The notes: a model not told the origin generated them from the letters alone. Positions 1 to 12,895 are shown, counted from the first letter of the stretch. The stretch is 64,000 bases of DNA from Diphasiastrum complanatum (GCA_029204225.1 CM055113.1:19861798-19925797); one strand, 5' to 3'. Numbers and translations are program-made.

Positions 1-490
1 GTGTTCTAGATAGAGTAGCAGAAACAAAAGCCTACAGTTTTTTGGACAGTTTTAGAGTCTACAATCAGGTGAAAATTGCACTGGAAGATCAGCACAAGAT
101 AGCTTTTGCCACTAAATGGAAAACCTGTGTCTATAAGGTGATGCTGTTTGGACTTTGTAATAAGCCAAGTACATTTCAACGAGTTATGCAGATGACATTC
201 AAAGAATATTTACAAAAAAATTTGGAGCCCTTCCTAGATGATGTATGCGTGTACGGGCCTAACTCTGAGCACTTATCCAACTTGGAAAAGTTGTTGAAGA
301 AATGTCGTGAATATCATATACCCTTGAGCCCTTAAAAGTGTCAGTTTTGGATGACACATGGCCTCATACTAGGCCATATTGTATCAAGACACGGAATTGA
401 CATGGACTTGTCAAAGATAAGGGTCATTGTTGATCTGCCACCTCCAAGGATGATTCGCGAAGTCTACGTGTTTATGAGTCACGCATGATT
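1..490 (+). mobile_element. Ty3/Gypsy reverse transcriptase remnant
   Basis: This is the middle of a Gypsy RT domain, cut by the window start. The forward reading shows SFLDSF and YNQVKIALED, then VMLFGLCNKPSTFQ, FLDD at 231-242 in the place of the catalytic Y(L/V)DD box, a CREYHIPLSP block, and LGHIVSRHGI at about 369-398, a run typical of Gypsy RT ends. A TAA at 333-335 interrupts the frame in the conserved proline-lysine-cysteine block, and recognisable homology fades after about 490. It is a dead fragment lying upstream of the host gene. Confidence 0.85.
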
Positions 491-1020
491 TCATCCTATA
501 CATATAAAATGGTGCATCATTGAAAGTTTATTTTCTCCTAGTATAGGTCTTCTTTTTTTTCTTGTTAGATTGCAATAATTAATATCCAACAAAAACCCAT
601 GGTCATGATTTGGGGACATTATGCTCTAGCAAGGCCATGGGCTTTAAATAATCCCTAAGCAAATTTTATGCCACATTCATCATGAATAGAAGAAAAAATG
701 AGATCATCGTGGTTAGAAAAAAGACACGTGAGTGAAATTTAAACCATGGAAAGTCCCTCGGACTGCGGCTTTTTCCTAACAATTTGAGAATGTTCAGCCC
801 TACTAGCCTCGGACCCAAAATCTGGAAACCCATCATGTCCATATTCCCAAGCCATGCCCATGGGACAAAAGAATAAAAACCCAGAGAGATACAAGAGAAA
901 TAGAGAAAAGAAGCAAGTGAGCACAAGAAAATTATCCTATGCTCCACTAGTGTGACCCCCACAAAAAGAAAATCTATGTAAACGTTCAAAATGGGGTGTG
1001 AGAAAATGGCGGTGGCGGGC
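491..1020. other. No gene seen; upstream intergenic sequence
   Basis: No supported coding region. A short segment around 850-890 (GCCATGCCCATGGGACAAAAGAATAAAA-like) recurs in diverged form at 1078-1112, a small local duplication just ahead of the probable transcription start region. Confidence 0.5.
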
Positions 1021-1433
1021 CATGTGCTCGTCTTATTTTAACTCAAGGCTATCCCGTCCATCAGGTTCAGAGAATGCCATGCCCATCGATGATGGGACAA
1101 AAGAATAAAAGCAGGAGAGAGAGCGAGGGAGAGACAGAGACAGACAGACATAGACAGAGATATAGAGAGCGCGAGAGAGAAAAGCAGCAGCAGCAGAAGA
1201 AAATCGACGCCGTTCTGACTCTTCATTTCTCTTCTCTGTCTCTCAGGGTTTAAACTCCGTTTACACAAAAAGAACACACACGCACACTCTCTTTCTCTTT
1301 TGCAGCTCTGTGTGTTCGTGTTTGGGGAGGCAGCCATCGATCGCTGCTTCACAATTGCCTTGTTTCGCTGCTGGATCCTTGCAGGCGCCGTTTCGGTGAG
1401 AGTCGGGGGGGGGGGGGGGGCGCGTGTAAAGAG
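1021..1433 (+). promoter_or_regulatory. Probable 5' leader exon of the YTH gene
   Basis: GA-rich leader sequence (1113-1180) is followed by CAG repeats, CT-rich tracts and a GGGTTTAAAC stretch, a composition common in plant 5' UTRs. Two plausible splice donors are present: TTTCG/GTGAG at 1395/1396 and AAAGAG/GTATGT at 1433/1434. The first clear coding exon follows an acceptor at 2198-2199, which would give a leader intron of about 0.8 kb. An 18-base G run lies between the two donors. No transcript evidence is available, so the boundaries are inference. Confidence 0.4.
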
Positions 1434-2225
1434 GTATGTATGTGCCTTTCTCGTCTTTGCTTAGTTTTGAAGGCTCCATTTCTGTGGCGGTGGATTGCCC
1501 GATCCAGGACATCGGTGTCCAGCTTTCTGGCATTGCACATGTTTCTGGTGTATTGTCGGTCCCTGATTCGAACCCCTCCTTGAGTATCTCGAGTTGGCAT
1601 TGCATGCCAGCATTCACGTTATTATCTTACCATAGTAAGTATTCTCACATAATTATGGCGGAAAGTTTTTCCCGCCATGATTATCATTGATTCTTAAAAT
1701 CCTCCGATTTCCTAACCTTGCATTTATACGAGCCAAGTTTTAGAAGAGATTCTATGATGATAGACATATTTGTAAAAGGCCCAGACACGACAAAGGAGAG
1801 AAAAAGTCTTTCTCTGATTATTGTAGCAAGTATGAATTTCATCATGTTTGCAACTAAGATGAGATAATTGTGCCCTAACTATTTTATATTCTATTGAGGA
1901 TACACAAGCATATGACCTCTAGAGCCCAAGTGAATATTGGATGACTTTTTTACTACTTTATTGACAATGGTTGATGAACGCTAGCCATTCACAGAATTAG
2001 TGTAGCAAATGTGCAGGAAATTTTTTATCGCATTCAGAACATAACACCTTCATTTTCATGGATAAGAAAATTTCATTTCTGCACTGTAATTTGGAAATAC
2101 GAAGAAAGGGTTTTACTTTTGTCTGAAATTGGATTCAATGTGAAAACTTAAACTGGATAAGCATATATATTGTAATTATTTATTGTTTTCATTATATAGG
2201 TTTAGCAAAGGGTGCAGTCTGCACT

Positions 2226-2500
2226 ATGGGGTTGAAGCCTGCAATTCGCCAATCTACAACTTCCTTAGATGCAGCCAAGCTTTCACCAGCCTGCGTTGAT
2301 CCAACATCTGGCTTAAGTTCAACGATTGCAGATGCAAGTGGAAGACCATCAGAAAAGCAGAACTTATCACGTCGCAAGGGTATGGAAAAAAGCATCCTTG
2401 ATGACATCATGGGTGATCCCGATGACTTTACAGACTTGGCTGATCCAGATGCCGGGTCTGAGGACGATGGAGGGCGATGGGAGGATACTGTTAGAGAAAC
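2226..2500 (+). CDS. YTH-domain protein, first recognised coding exon
   Basis: The exon begins after the acceptor ATTATATAG (AG at 2198-2199) and ends at a perfect donor GTAAGT at 2501. The ATG at 2226 is the first in-frame methionine, but the frame is also open back to 2200, so the true start could lie in an earlier exon. It encodes residues 1-91 plus two bases of codon 92. The sequence is low-complexity and acidic towards the end (DDIMGDPDDFTDLADPD). No zinc fingers are visible. The two leftover bases (AC) pair with the first T of the exon at 38139 and the frame stays open, which is the main evidence that these distant exons belong to one gene. Codon use and lack of stops contrast with the surrounding repeats. 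Confidence 0.7.
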
Positions 2501-3924
2501 GTAAGTGAGACAGTTGCTATTCACTTGTAGGTCAATAATGTGTGCTTTTCACCGATTTCCCTTGTTCCTTGAGGTGCTGTTCAGGTTTGCTATTTTTTTA
2601 TTTCATACTTTACTAAGTACTTTATTGTTTTGAGCACGGACAAACACGACTAAATCTCTTATCCAAGCTCCTCCAAAGGAATAGCAAGGTTTAAGGAACA
2701 TTGATTACCTTTTAAGAATCGAAATGCTTAATTGTCTTGATAGAAACATAGATGTGGTGTGACATAGTGGCATACACATTGTAGCAACTATAAGGAAATT
2801 TGAACAGGCCCTAAGTTTCTTCTGTTTCGGTGTAGAAGAGTATATAGCATTTCCCAATGATGATATATAGTGTTATGGTGTGGCTTCTCTTGCTGTGTGA
2901 ATGCCCTTGATCTATTGGTTGTTTTCAAGCATAGAGCCAGTGATTTGGTTCTAAGGTTCGAATATAGGTGGCTTGCTATCACCCTCACCCATCGTGTATC
3001 TACTATCATGCTTCAAAACAGTTTTGAAGAGCTCTTCAAGTTTCAATCTTTTGCGACTTACAACAATGAGCATTGAAGCCACTGAGCACTCAACATCTTT
3101 GATTTAACAATCAATAGTTAGGAGATAAGATTTGATCATATAATCAATGTATGTCATGTCTGACGCAACTGTTAATGTCTTTGGAATCTTGCTAAAAGTT
3201 TAAGTCTAATCCTCATCAATAGACCTACTATTGAGTATTACTGAAAGCTTTTTTGATTTTAATCTTCTTAATGTTATAATTTATAACATCGAGCTACATC
3301 AAAGTCGGTGGCGTCTGAGCACTTAGCGGTGCGCATATCTTATATAGGAATTAACAGTAAGGACTTGGGAGACATGATGCGATAATTAATGGATTATAGT
3401 CTACAATATACAGAGCTGTATTGTACCCTAAACACTAAACTAGCACTTGTATATGCTATAACAGAATGTTAGGACTAAAGCCAGCAGGAAAAAAAGAGAC
3501 TCGATTCAATTGTTAGAACCTGGTTTAGTAGTTGATTCCAATGCAATTTGAACTGCCGATTTGGACTGGCCCATGAAATATCGAAAATCCTTAGAAAAGC
3601 AAGAGGCAAGGCTTTATCAGGCTTTATCAAAGATTGGAACCCTATCAAGTTTGTCTCTAGATCTTAACAACTTCCATAACTTCCAAGAAATAGGAAAGGA
3701 AGGACGAACGTGAACGTCGGACATTCAAGCCGTTGCCAAGCATCTGTGTTCTCCTTGACATTGTCACTAGTGAAGTAGAGAGCCTGGCTGCCCAATGAGT
3801 TCATTGCTAACACAAGCTCCGCCGTGACTAAGAATCATTTGATGTATGCTCGTCTTAAAAGATAAATGCTGAGTTGGATGCTGATGTTGGAGGGGATGCC
3901 ACTGCACCAGAGCTAACTTGAAAT
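2501..3924. other. Intron sequence, nothing recognised
   Basis: AT-rich sequence with no supported coding region and no clear repeat family. It may be original intron sequence or very old repeats. Confidence 0.4.
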
Positions 3925-4150
3925 CGGATGTTGGACTGGGCCTATTGACTTGACTAGTTGACCTGTGGACTGCATGCATGCCACTTGTCGTAATCAGGGA
4001 TATGTGCTTGGCATGGAGGCTCCCACCTTGGAGGTATATAAGGGAAGGAGATCTTCGTTACCATTCATTCTGTCTATCTAGAAGTTGATGGGTGGTGGTG
4101 CACGTGCATAGCCAGGATGGTGCTAGCTGTGGAAGAATGAGGATCTAGGC
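3925..4150 (+). repeat. LTR-like fragment related to 44960-45190
   Basis: The stretch containing GACTTGACTAGTTGACC, CCTTGGAGGTATATAAGG (a TATA-type promoter core) and CCATTCATTCTGTCTA matches, in the same order, the LTR just upstream of the primer site at 45396. It therefore looks like a partial LTR of the same Gypsy family. Ends are not resolved. Confidence 0.55.
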
Positions 4151-4944
4151 CGAAGACTAGATTGTCTATGGAATTTGTCAAAACTCTGACATGCAACACC
4201 AAAAACATAACATGCATTGGAGAAAAAAACAACTGTGGATAAGGGCGAATGTATGGTAGAAAAGGCCAAATGATCAAGAAAGGAATCAGCCGAACGAATC
4301 TTGATAAATGCTGATTGGATCAGGCAATCAACAATTGGCCAAAAACATCAGGAGAAGGCCGAATAGGTGTAGAAGAAATCCTGCATCAAAACAACTTTTG
4401 GAGGTTCTAGTAGAGGGGCGCAAACTAGGATTACGCCCAGTTTCCAAACAACATTATTAGCTAGCCAATAGTTTTGCAAATTTCAACAAGAAAGGTCAAC
4501 GTAAAAAATCAACAGTGATCAGCAAGGAAGGAGCGCACCATAGAAGCAGCAGTTCCAGACACTTTGGCATGCCCAGGTTTCCAATTTCCAATAGGCGATT
4601 TTCAATGGCAATTTCAAGGGTTTTCAATGGATGATGGCAATGTGGACATTCTCAGTATGCATCAAAGTGCAAATCAACTAAAAAAGAGACCTGCTTCACC
4701 ATCCCTTCCATCTCCACCTCCCTCTTCTCGGCCTCGTCGTGAGTCTACGCCTGCTCACTTGTACCATATCGTCCCCCACATCTTCGTACATCAGTTTCTT
4801 CCTCTCTTTTGTCATCCTTGCAGGATCCAATAGCTCCACCTTCTCGTGTACCTTGTCAAGGTTGTGGCCGTTTATATGTGCAAGGTGCGGGCCTTCCCGA
4901 CATCAAAATGCAGGTACTGCCTTTCAACAACGAGCTTCCCGTTT
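4151..4944. other. No gene seen
   Basis: No supported coding region. An open forward frame at 4809-5054 carries two CxxC pairs (PCQGCG, RACNQC), but its second half is LTR sequence, so it is not treated as a gene. Confidence 0.4.
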
Positions 4945-5196
4945 TGTTACGAGCCTGTAACCAATGCCGAACCCTAGGGAACTCAGAGGGTCAGATATCA
5001 CAGTTAGGGGCGTGTCCAGCGTACACGTCCAACAGGGCAAGGCAATGTGAGTAGTGTGCCTCCTCACGGTCCGTAACAATGGCGGGCCTAACACAGCATA
5101 GGGACCCTGTCAGCAGGATAGGGCCCCATGTTGGGTCCCGACGTGCAGTCGGCCACGTCAGTGCCACGTGGCCGACACTTGGCAGTATGCAGTTTC
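4945..5196 (+). repeat. Partial Gypsy LTR, same family as 15258-16106
   Basis: Begins TGTTACGAGC and matches the first ~250 bp of the LTR at 15258, including the GGCGGGCCTAACACAGC block and the GGCCACGTCAGTGCCACGTGGCC segment that holds two ACGT/G-box-like cores. Similarity stops near ACTTGGCAGTATGC. The rest of the LTR and the internal region are missing. Confidence 0.75.
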
Positions 5197-6244
5197 ACAA
5201 GTGGGATAAGAATAGGGAGGCGGATAGCGTCTACTTCTCCACAATGGTTTTTGGTGAGGACTTATGGCAGTAGGCATAGCACATTGTCACAATTTGATGT
5301 CCATTCTACGTTGTGTTGTGCCTTATGGATTGCGTGGGCTGCACCATGGGGCTCATATACGAGTTTATGGATGGGATCAATTAGGTGCTACAAGATTACA
5401 CTACCACCGCCCATGTGTTCTTGCATGTTTGTTTTCATATGGTGCATCTTTCCATGCTTTGTGATGTGATTGCTTTTGAGGTTTTCTAATTAGGAGCCAA
5501 AGATTATCATTTTGCAGATTTTGGAGTTTGATGTCCTAAGCTCTTTTTAGCGGATTTTGTCTATTAGAGACCTTAGTTGGAGATCTACCTAAGTTGTTGA
5601 CAACCATTGTTTTTTTGTCAAGTTTTCTTAGTTAGAAAAAGCTTTGTGAATGCTATTTGCTGTCTTTACACTTCATTTGATGCCGATATTGGCGATCGAG
5701 TTCATAACACGATATTAAAGCACTTTTGCACCATCATCTAGCTATTGAATTTTCCTCCCCCTCCACCATTGCTGCCCTTCCTTGTTCTTGTCGTTCCATC
5801 GCTGGTACATGGCGTCTTGTACTCTATGGCTGTCCTTTCCCTTCCTCGTTGCTCCATTGCTAGTCCACAAGCCTCCCATAGCACCAGTGCTTCCCAACTT
5901 GCTCTACTTTGATCTATCGTTGGCCTATTACCTTTTATTAGGTCCACCGCTGTCCTCACAAGCCTATTCTTCCTAAATTGTGGAGCCTTCCCTTCCTTGA
6001 GGTCCATCATTACGCAAATAGGAATTGTTTTTGCTAGATTGACTCCCGACCTCTTTGAGGTCCATTATGGCCTTGCAAGTTTTTTGTGCTACATTGTTAG
6101 GAAATTCTTGTCTCCAATTCTAATGGTAGCGTCGAGTGTTTATCCTAGTTTTCTTATGCTACTTGATCGAATACTTATCTCCAATCTTAATGGTAGTATC
6201 GAGTGTTTATATTAGCTTGCTTATGCTACTTGGTCCAGTAAGAT
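5197..6244. other. Non-coding stretch with a short tandem repeat
   Basis: No supported gene. About 2.4 copies of a 67-bp unit (CTCCAAT..TAATGGTAG..TCGAGTGTTTAT) lie at roughly 6080-6240, with copies starting at 6111 and 6178. A 160-bp segment at ~5555-5715 recurs at ~9115-9275. Confidence 0.45.
5555..5715 (+). repeat. Left member of a diverged direct repeat
   Basis: Shares in order TTAGTTGGAGATCTA, TCAAGTTTTCTTAGTT, GCTTTGTG(A/G)ATG, CTTCA(A/T)TTGATGC and GATCGAGTTCATAA with 9115-9275. The two copies flank the decayed Gypsy pol pieces in the same orientation, as old LTRs or terminal non-coding parts would. Confidence 0.5.
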
Positions 6245-8525
6245 CGGTCCTCCACGTATTCACTTATGCATTTGTATTATTGGATGCGAGTTTATTGCCC
6301 TTGTTGATTTTGGTACCATCTATTCTTTTGTCAAAGATTATATCCCGTATTCGTGCTATGTCCGTTCTTGCTTTGAATCCTTTATGTGTGGAGGTTGCTA
6401 GTCATTTTTTCTAGAGTAGCAACATGTTCCAAAGCCTTATCATATTAGAGATTTCATCGGTCAAGTTGACCTACATGTTATACACTGACATAATCATTTT
6501 AATTATCAATCATATTATTGACATGGTAAAAATATTGTGGGCATACATGCTTTTTTCTAGCTTGCTAGCCTTTCTTTGTGCTCTTATTGCTATTGTACTT
6601 GCTTTATTTGTTGCTCGCCTGGCTCGTTAGTCTCTAATCACTATGGGGTATTATGCATTCCTAGTACTCTAGATCTATGATCCAAACTTATGTCAGATGC
6701 CCACTATTCTCAAGTGGGTGGTTATTATAGGTTCTAGAGGTCTTTTCGCTTGACTTAAACCCTATTTTTATTGGCCTTTTATAAAAGATAATTTAGCCGC
6801 TCTTGTCTACCCTCGTACTTTTTGCATCAACAATAGTGTTGAGATTTATAGTCTTCTTTAGCTTGGCCTATTCCTCAACACCAAAGAACTAATATGTCTA
6901 TGGATTTCATACCCGACAAAGAGGATGTAACACTTGGCTTGTTGTGGTTGATAGATTTTTAAAACATGCACACTTTATTGTTGGAAAATAAGCTGCATAT
7001 AGTTGAATAACTATTCGACTTCGATAGTTTTGACTCTATTCAACACCACTTATTATCATTCACAAGTGTGAAAAAAATAATGATAGAGGTAATCACATTA
7101 TTGCCAATTATTAGAACTCAGATCATAATAGCATGAATAATAGAAAAGTAAGACAAGACAAGTCATGTGTCGAATTTGTCGAATGCAGTATGTATTGCTG
7201 AATGATTGAAAAATACATCCGCTGTCTACTTTGATTACACTATAATAATAGCTAATCTAATTTTGCTCTAAATGTCGCTCATACACAAACTGTGATCGCG
7301 ATAGCTTATTAACGATCGGTCTACACCTATGGCAAACAGAGAGAGAAGAAGAGTGACTACTCCTAAAACTTGAACTGATTCAGCTTATGAATTGCTCTCT
7401 ATCTTAAAATGAATTAATCTACTGATCTATCAACCCTAACAGAATGCGTTGTCATCCACTTGATAGGTGCCATGTAGAAATATGGGATTGGATCCGAAAT
7501 ATGTAATGGATAAGATTCACAACCAAATCTGTTGAAGTCGTTATTTGGTAACCCTTGATTAATAGTTTAGGTCTGTTCGACACTACGTCGACAATACGTG
7601 TATTTTGCAGACGATCTTTGAAACCTTCGACATTGTCTCGACAATGCGAGTAAATCTGCAGAGTTGAAATCCAACATTTATCTCTATACAATCTACCCTT
7701 ACTCATATCTTTTCTTCTGAGATCTTTAATTACATGGTTCATCTCATTTTATGCTTACTGATTGTGATAGTTGTTTTAATTTGGGATTTTGGACAAGCCT
7801 TATGCGTATTTAGATATAGAGATCTTATGGGTATTGCTTATGTGAATGGTTACTTTAAGATTCTAAACGACATTATAGAAAATTATTTACGTGATTTTGT
7901 CTCACCTTACGGTTGAGATTGGGATCAACACTTGTGATTTAGAAAATACAACTATAGCAGTTTCGTCAGCAGCACCTCAGTCGTTTCACCGTTTTAATTG
8001 GTAGATGCCAGCTCTCCCAGGTATTCCAGTATTCCCCTAATATTCCTCTCACTTTTATGTTCTTTTATTACTAATTTGCATGATTGTATTGTGCAGACTC
8101 AACATCACTTGGAGCGCATTCAAAATCAATACAAATTCTCTGATTTTTTCTATAATTTATTGAAGGCTAGAATGTTTTATCTTTTGCTTGCCACAAATTT
8201 GCTCAAGGCCAAGCTCTTACCAAGAAACTTTTTACCTGCTATTTAGACCTATTAAGATTTTTGAGAGACAGCCTATCACTTATCGCTTGCAACTCTTCAA
8301 TATCACTCGAGCTTGTGATATTTTCCATGTCAGTTTGATTTGTTCCTCCATATTTCCTAGTCAACGATATGAACCCAACCTCCTTTATGACCTTGAGCTT
8401 TTCCTTTTACCTCTTGCTGCCGTATTACAAGTTTGGATTTCACAAAGACATCGTCAAAGACTTGAACAATGGCATGATTGTCCTGTTGATGAAGCTACTT
8501 GGGACCTATATCTCTTGTTGAGATA
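6245..8525 (+). mobile_element. Decayed Ty3/Gypsy pol (integrase and 3' end)
   Basis: Three short islands are recognisable. At ~6870-6990 the reading MSMDFIP...WLVVVDRFLKHAHFI, with one frameshift, is the integrase core start. At ~8245-8340 RPIKIFERQPITYRLQLF and FHVSL match the usual end-of-integrase block (pkileri-ayrl-fhvsl). At ~8455-8525 EQWHDCPVDEATWD matches the chromodomain-like motif (WKGLPEEEATWE). A weak aspartic-protease-like stretch is possible near 6290-6340. Intervening sequence is AT-rich and unreadable, so this is an old and inactive copy. Confidence 0.65.
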
Positions 8526-9114
8526 GCTGTTCCAAATATTGTTTTGTGAAGATGATATTCTTTCAAGTTGCATATGTGTAAAGCATGAATAGATAGTTGT
8601 TGCTTGTCGAATGTCAATATTGGGTTTGACAAGCAATTTTTTTGTGCAAAAGCACAAGCTTTAAAAGTGGATTTTTTTGTTTGTAGGGACGTAGCTTTTG
8701 GACTAGCACTACTAGCACAAGATGTATAACCAGAATAGAAAATTGCAAACAACGATGCAAAATTAGTTTCAACAGCTAAGATTCGTATTATTGGGCCACA
8801 TCGTGGTCAATGTTTTTTAGTGGGAGAGCCTTATGGACGCGACCATACTTTCTCAGTATAGTTCTATGAGTATTTGGGCATTTTTAATACTCACAACTAT
8901 TTTAAGGCATTATTTTATTAGGTTTGGACCTCCTTTTTATGGATACTATTATTTGAAGAGATAAGATGATTTTGCATTGAAAATGCCCCAAATTCGGCTC
9001 TCTATAGGAAGGTTGCATTTGGAACCTTTCATAATACTATTAAGTTAGAATAACGAGCCATAGACTCTCATTTCTCAAATTATTCGGTCTGATCTCTTGA
9101 GCTTTTTGTAGGGG
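8526..9114. other. No gene seen
   Basis: AT-rich intronic sequence between the Gypsy remnant and the second copy of the 160-bp direct repeat. Nothing is recognised in it. Confidence 0.4.
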
Positions 9115-9275
9115 AGTTCCATTTTTGGAGATCTCAGTTGGAGATCTAGTTAAGGTAGCAGTAGCCATCGTTGGCCATCAAATTTTCTTAGTTGGAGAAT
9201 GCTTTGTGGATGTTATTCATTATCTTTATACTTCAATTGATGCTAATATCTATGATCGAGTTCATAATGGGAGTA
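9115..9275 (+). repeat. Right member of the diverged direct repeat
   Basis: Partner of 5555-5715, described there. It stops just before the Copia integrase remnant. Confidence 0.5.
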
Positions 9276-9279
9276 TTGT

Positions 9280-9840
9280 ATTTCATGATGCTTGTTGATG
9301 ATTATGCAAGGAAGATATGGCTTTACTTTCTAACACAGGCTAGAAACTCTTAATCATTTCAAGAATTCAAAGCATTGATTGGAAATCAAGTGAGAGAAAA
9401 TAAAAATTTTAAGATCAAACCAGAGTAGTGAATACATTATTGACGGGTTTTTGAAATTTTGTAAAGAAAATGGTATCAAGAGACAATTTGTTGTACTTAA
9501 CAGATCCAACCAAATCAGAGTACTTGAATGTAAATATAGAACAGTGATGGAAAGTGCTAGAAGCATGATGAAGGCTAAACAGGTACCAGAAGGACTACAG
9601 GCTCAATCTATTTAGTAAACAAGAATCTTACAAAGGAAGTCGAAAATCAAACAAATGAAGAGGCGTTCAAAAGTGTAAAGCTGAAGGTAACTTGTTTCAA
9701 GATGTTTGGGAGTGTAACTTAGGCCCATGTGCTTGTAGATAGGAGGCAAAACTTAGATGCTAAAGCTACGAAATGCATTTTTCTTGGATATGCAGAGGAC
9801 TACATAACATTTAATTTAGTGATATTTAAGTAAAAGAGAG
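9280..9840 (+). mobile_element. Ty1/Copia integrase remnant
   Basis: Across several frameshifts the forward strand reads MLVDDYARKIWLYFL (start of the integrase core), FKALIGNQ, an ENGIKRQF-like block near 9460-9490, YRTVMESARSMMKAKQVP, NQTNEEAFKS and finally NLDAKATKCIFLGYAEDY near 9750-9800, all standard Copia integrase landmarks. The catalytic region carries stops and small deletions. No LTR is visible next to it. Confidence 0.8.
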
Positions 9841-12769
9841 GGCACATTCAACAATAATTTTTCTTGCCCTATTTTGTTGTGGTGTGCAAGGTAGCAAACG
9901 CCAACATATTCCCATTAACTTAACAAACGCCAACATATTAGTTTGATGCATAATCTCCTATCTTATCAGTTCATGAAAAGTAGTGATTCTACAATTCAAA
10001 GTGGAATTTGCGTTTCTATAATGTAATGGATGTGAACATATTACAGAAGCTTTATGTTTGTAAGTGTGGAGCGAGTCCATTTAGTTGTTGTGTGGCCATG
10101 ATTTAGGCCAAGGCATTGCTATTAGGAAGAGGAGTATGGGACCATTTTTGAGCTGCGCAATCTTAATCGTGGCTTGATATTTTTTCCTTTGGAGTTTATT
10201 TTGATGTTACTTTTGTCAAGGATGTGTGGAAGCTTGAATACAAGTATAGACCACCAGGATTATTAATGTCATGAAAGGCGACTAGGAATGAAGTGTAAAA
10301 AGACTAAATTTGATTGTGGGATCATCTTAGAAGCACATATGGGAGCTTGGTTGGGAGATTAATTGACGTTATCAAAGCATCTAGTTCGTTGATCCTTAGA
10401 CCTCAATGATACATAGAGTGCGAGGGAGAGAAGCTAGTGTTACCTAGTGAATTTATGATGAATTAGTGTAGTATAGAGGTGTGGGTCATGTGTAGGTAGT
10501 CTTATTATGCATGATAGATAATGTCAAGCTAGATGTACAGGATACAAACTTTTGCGAAAAGTGTCACATTACGTACGTCAATTAGGTCCATTTAGTCATT
10601 TATTACATCAAAATGCATTGCGAGTGCATTTCATAAACTGTGAGTACATTAAATCACCAACATAATAAGTGTGATGTAACTAATCACATCCATGGTTAAT
10701 CATTGCATTGTAATAGCCTATGTGTTTGTTGATGTGGCACATTGCCGACAACTGCTGTATGATTTTGATGCCATCTATCATGGAGGTAAATGTACTATTT
10801 TTAACATTCTCCCTTGGGCAAACATCCATGACTAACAAAACAATTTGTCAACAACAAGGTATTCATGAGCTATAGAGAAGATAATGTACTCTCCTGCATC
10901 TGTAGAGACATCACCTTGTTGCATCCAAGGAATCCATCTTCTAAGCTGTTGGCATTGAGAATGAGAAGCCTTTAACAGTCTCCTTCACTTTGGGTATCGA
11001 GAATCAGAACTCTCCAACAATCTCCTTAATTCCATTGAAGATCATCACACAAGTGCTCACAAATATCAACAAAGAGATTGACTGTCTCTTCAATATTACA
11101 TTACGCTTATCCATGAATATATTAGCCTCATTCACATTATCTGTGCCTTTGGGAACTCTTCCTAAATATAAAGTTCTATTTACGTTAGAAACCAACCAAC
11201 TGCATCACCTCATTCACATTTTTCATTCCATTCTTATAGTTATGCAAAAGATCACAAATATTTAATTCCATCAGCTGACCAATGCCCTTAACTTGTAGAA
11301 ACAACTTTATTACTGGCCATGACATTATAGGAAAAACTTAGGAAACAAATTTTAATCAAAATGACCAAGAATTCACATAGAAATGCTACAAAACAACTTG
11401 CTGGAAACTGCAGAGCTGCTCATTATGTCGGTCGCATGGCAAACTGCCGTACCCTCTGGTCTTCACAAAATAGCACAGAAAACATTAAATAAAGGCTCAA
11501 GGCTTCAAGTAAGGCTGGGCTGAATTTCACTGAAGGCTTAAGGCCAATCTGAAGGGTTGACTGTTTACAGAATCGCCTAAGACCTGTTGTTTACTTTGAC
11601 ATCCTGCAGAACTTCACTGCACATGAATTTCTAAATTTTTTTGAAAGGGCACTTAGAAACTTCCTTTTTGAAGAACAAGGACACAACACACCTTGGCTAA
11701 GGGTTGTATTTCTCAGCAAAGGGTTGAGGCAGTCCACATAGGAGACAGAACCTACTTTTCAACTTGAAAAATTTCAGGCCTTCACATCTTATCTTATAAT
11801 TTGTAAGAACTTCACATTTCAAGGCAGTGAAAGAACCTTCAACAAAGGATTTTGGACCCTAAACTTGGGGCCAAGTGATTGTCTTCCCTAGTTACTCACT
11901 TCTATAAAGCCCCTCATTCTTGCTCTTCTCTTATGCTAAACCTAACGGGATTCCTTTCCTTCATGTTCTGATCCATGCTCATTTTCATGATTTAACATAG
12001 AAGACTTACACTAAACATCAAATCCACATGCAAGAAGAACGGAAGTCACATGTTGAATGTTTTAAGCAAGAGAGCAACACGTGCTCTTCCATCGGATCTC
12101 TCTTGCACCAACGATTAGTCATCTCATTTGAGCCTGCCCACAGCTCCATGGTAAAGAAAAAACTGATGATTTCTAGAAGAACTGTACATGCCCTTCTTAT
12201 CTTCCATGTTGACATCTTTCTTGGCAAATCTTCATGTGGCCTGTGACTGCCCTTTAACGTTTTTCCATAGGGGTCGACAACAGCCTTTTTCATTGCTATC
12301 TATAGTTGCATTTGCATTTTGGAATGTGAATAGAATGACATTCCAAAATTCTAGAACATTTTTGGATCACAAGATGTTCATGGGATTTTCAATTTAGGGT
12401 TTGGAATCTTTTGGTGTAGACGAATACAGACGAAACGAACTTTATAAGGGTCTCTGTAGGCATGTAGAAACACAGTGTAGGCAAAAACATCACTCAATTA
12501 GATGCCTCTAGGCTAGTTCATGGAACTGGCCAAAAAGCACATGGAATTAGGGTCGCCTTTCTAATCTTGCTAGGCGTGCCATAACGACTAAAACTGACAT
12601 GATACGAATTATTGTGGGCATGGGGAAAGGTGGTTTGGCATGGGGAAAGGTGGTTTAAAACCAAAAACCACGTGATTTCGTTGCCTATAGCTCAATCTAA
12701 ACACATTGGAAAAATGAAGCCTACACTTACCAATAATCCCCGTTCTCCGATTTCGCTCGATACGGAACC
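9841..12769. other. Intron sequence, nothing recognised
   Basis: About 2.9 kb without a supported gene. The open frame at 10990-11265 has no recognisable family. A perfect 20-bp tandem duplication is at 12617-12636 and 12637-12656. Confidence 0.4.
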
Positions 12770-12895
12770 CTAATCCCGTAAAGCCTGGCTACTATCTCCA
12801 GTGGAAGCCCATCATAGTAGAACACTGTGTCTCTCATATGCTATCGATTGGTGTTGAACACCATGAACTTAGTCTTACCAATGTTCACCATGTCT
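12770..12895 (-). mobile_element. Short LINE ORF2 fragment
   Basis: Matches the complete LINE at about 28395-28505 (the region just after the YADD box). The same ORF2 segment recurs immediately to the right in the next entry, so two separate LINE copies, or a duplication, are joined here near 12895. Confidence 0.65.

Noticed and set aside
1038..1690. Open frames near the probable leader exon (both strands)
   Set aside because: They run through GA/CT-rich leader and G-run sequence, lack recognisable domains and are not supported by the splice pattern.
2192..2524. Minus-strand 110-codon frame over the first coding exon
   Set aside because: Shadow of the plus-strand exon, which has good splice sites and joins in phase to downstream exons.
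4809..5054. Possible small CxxC-containing protein
   Set aside because: Its 3' half is the Gypsy LTR at 4945, and no relative was recognised.
10990..11265. 91-codon open frame in the long unannotated part of intron 1
   Set aside because: No family recognised, no splice or start context, and an equally open antisense frame overlaps it.
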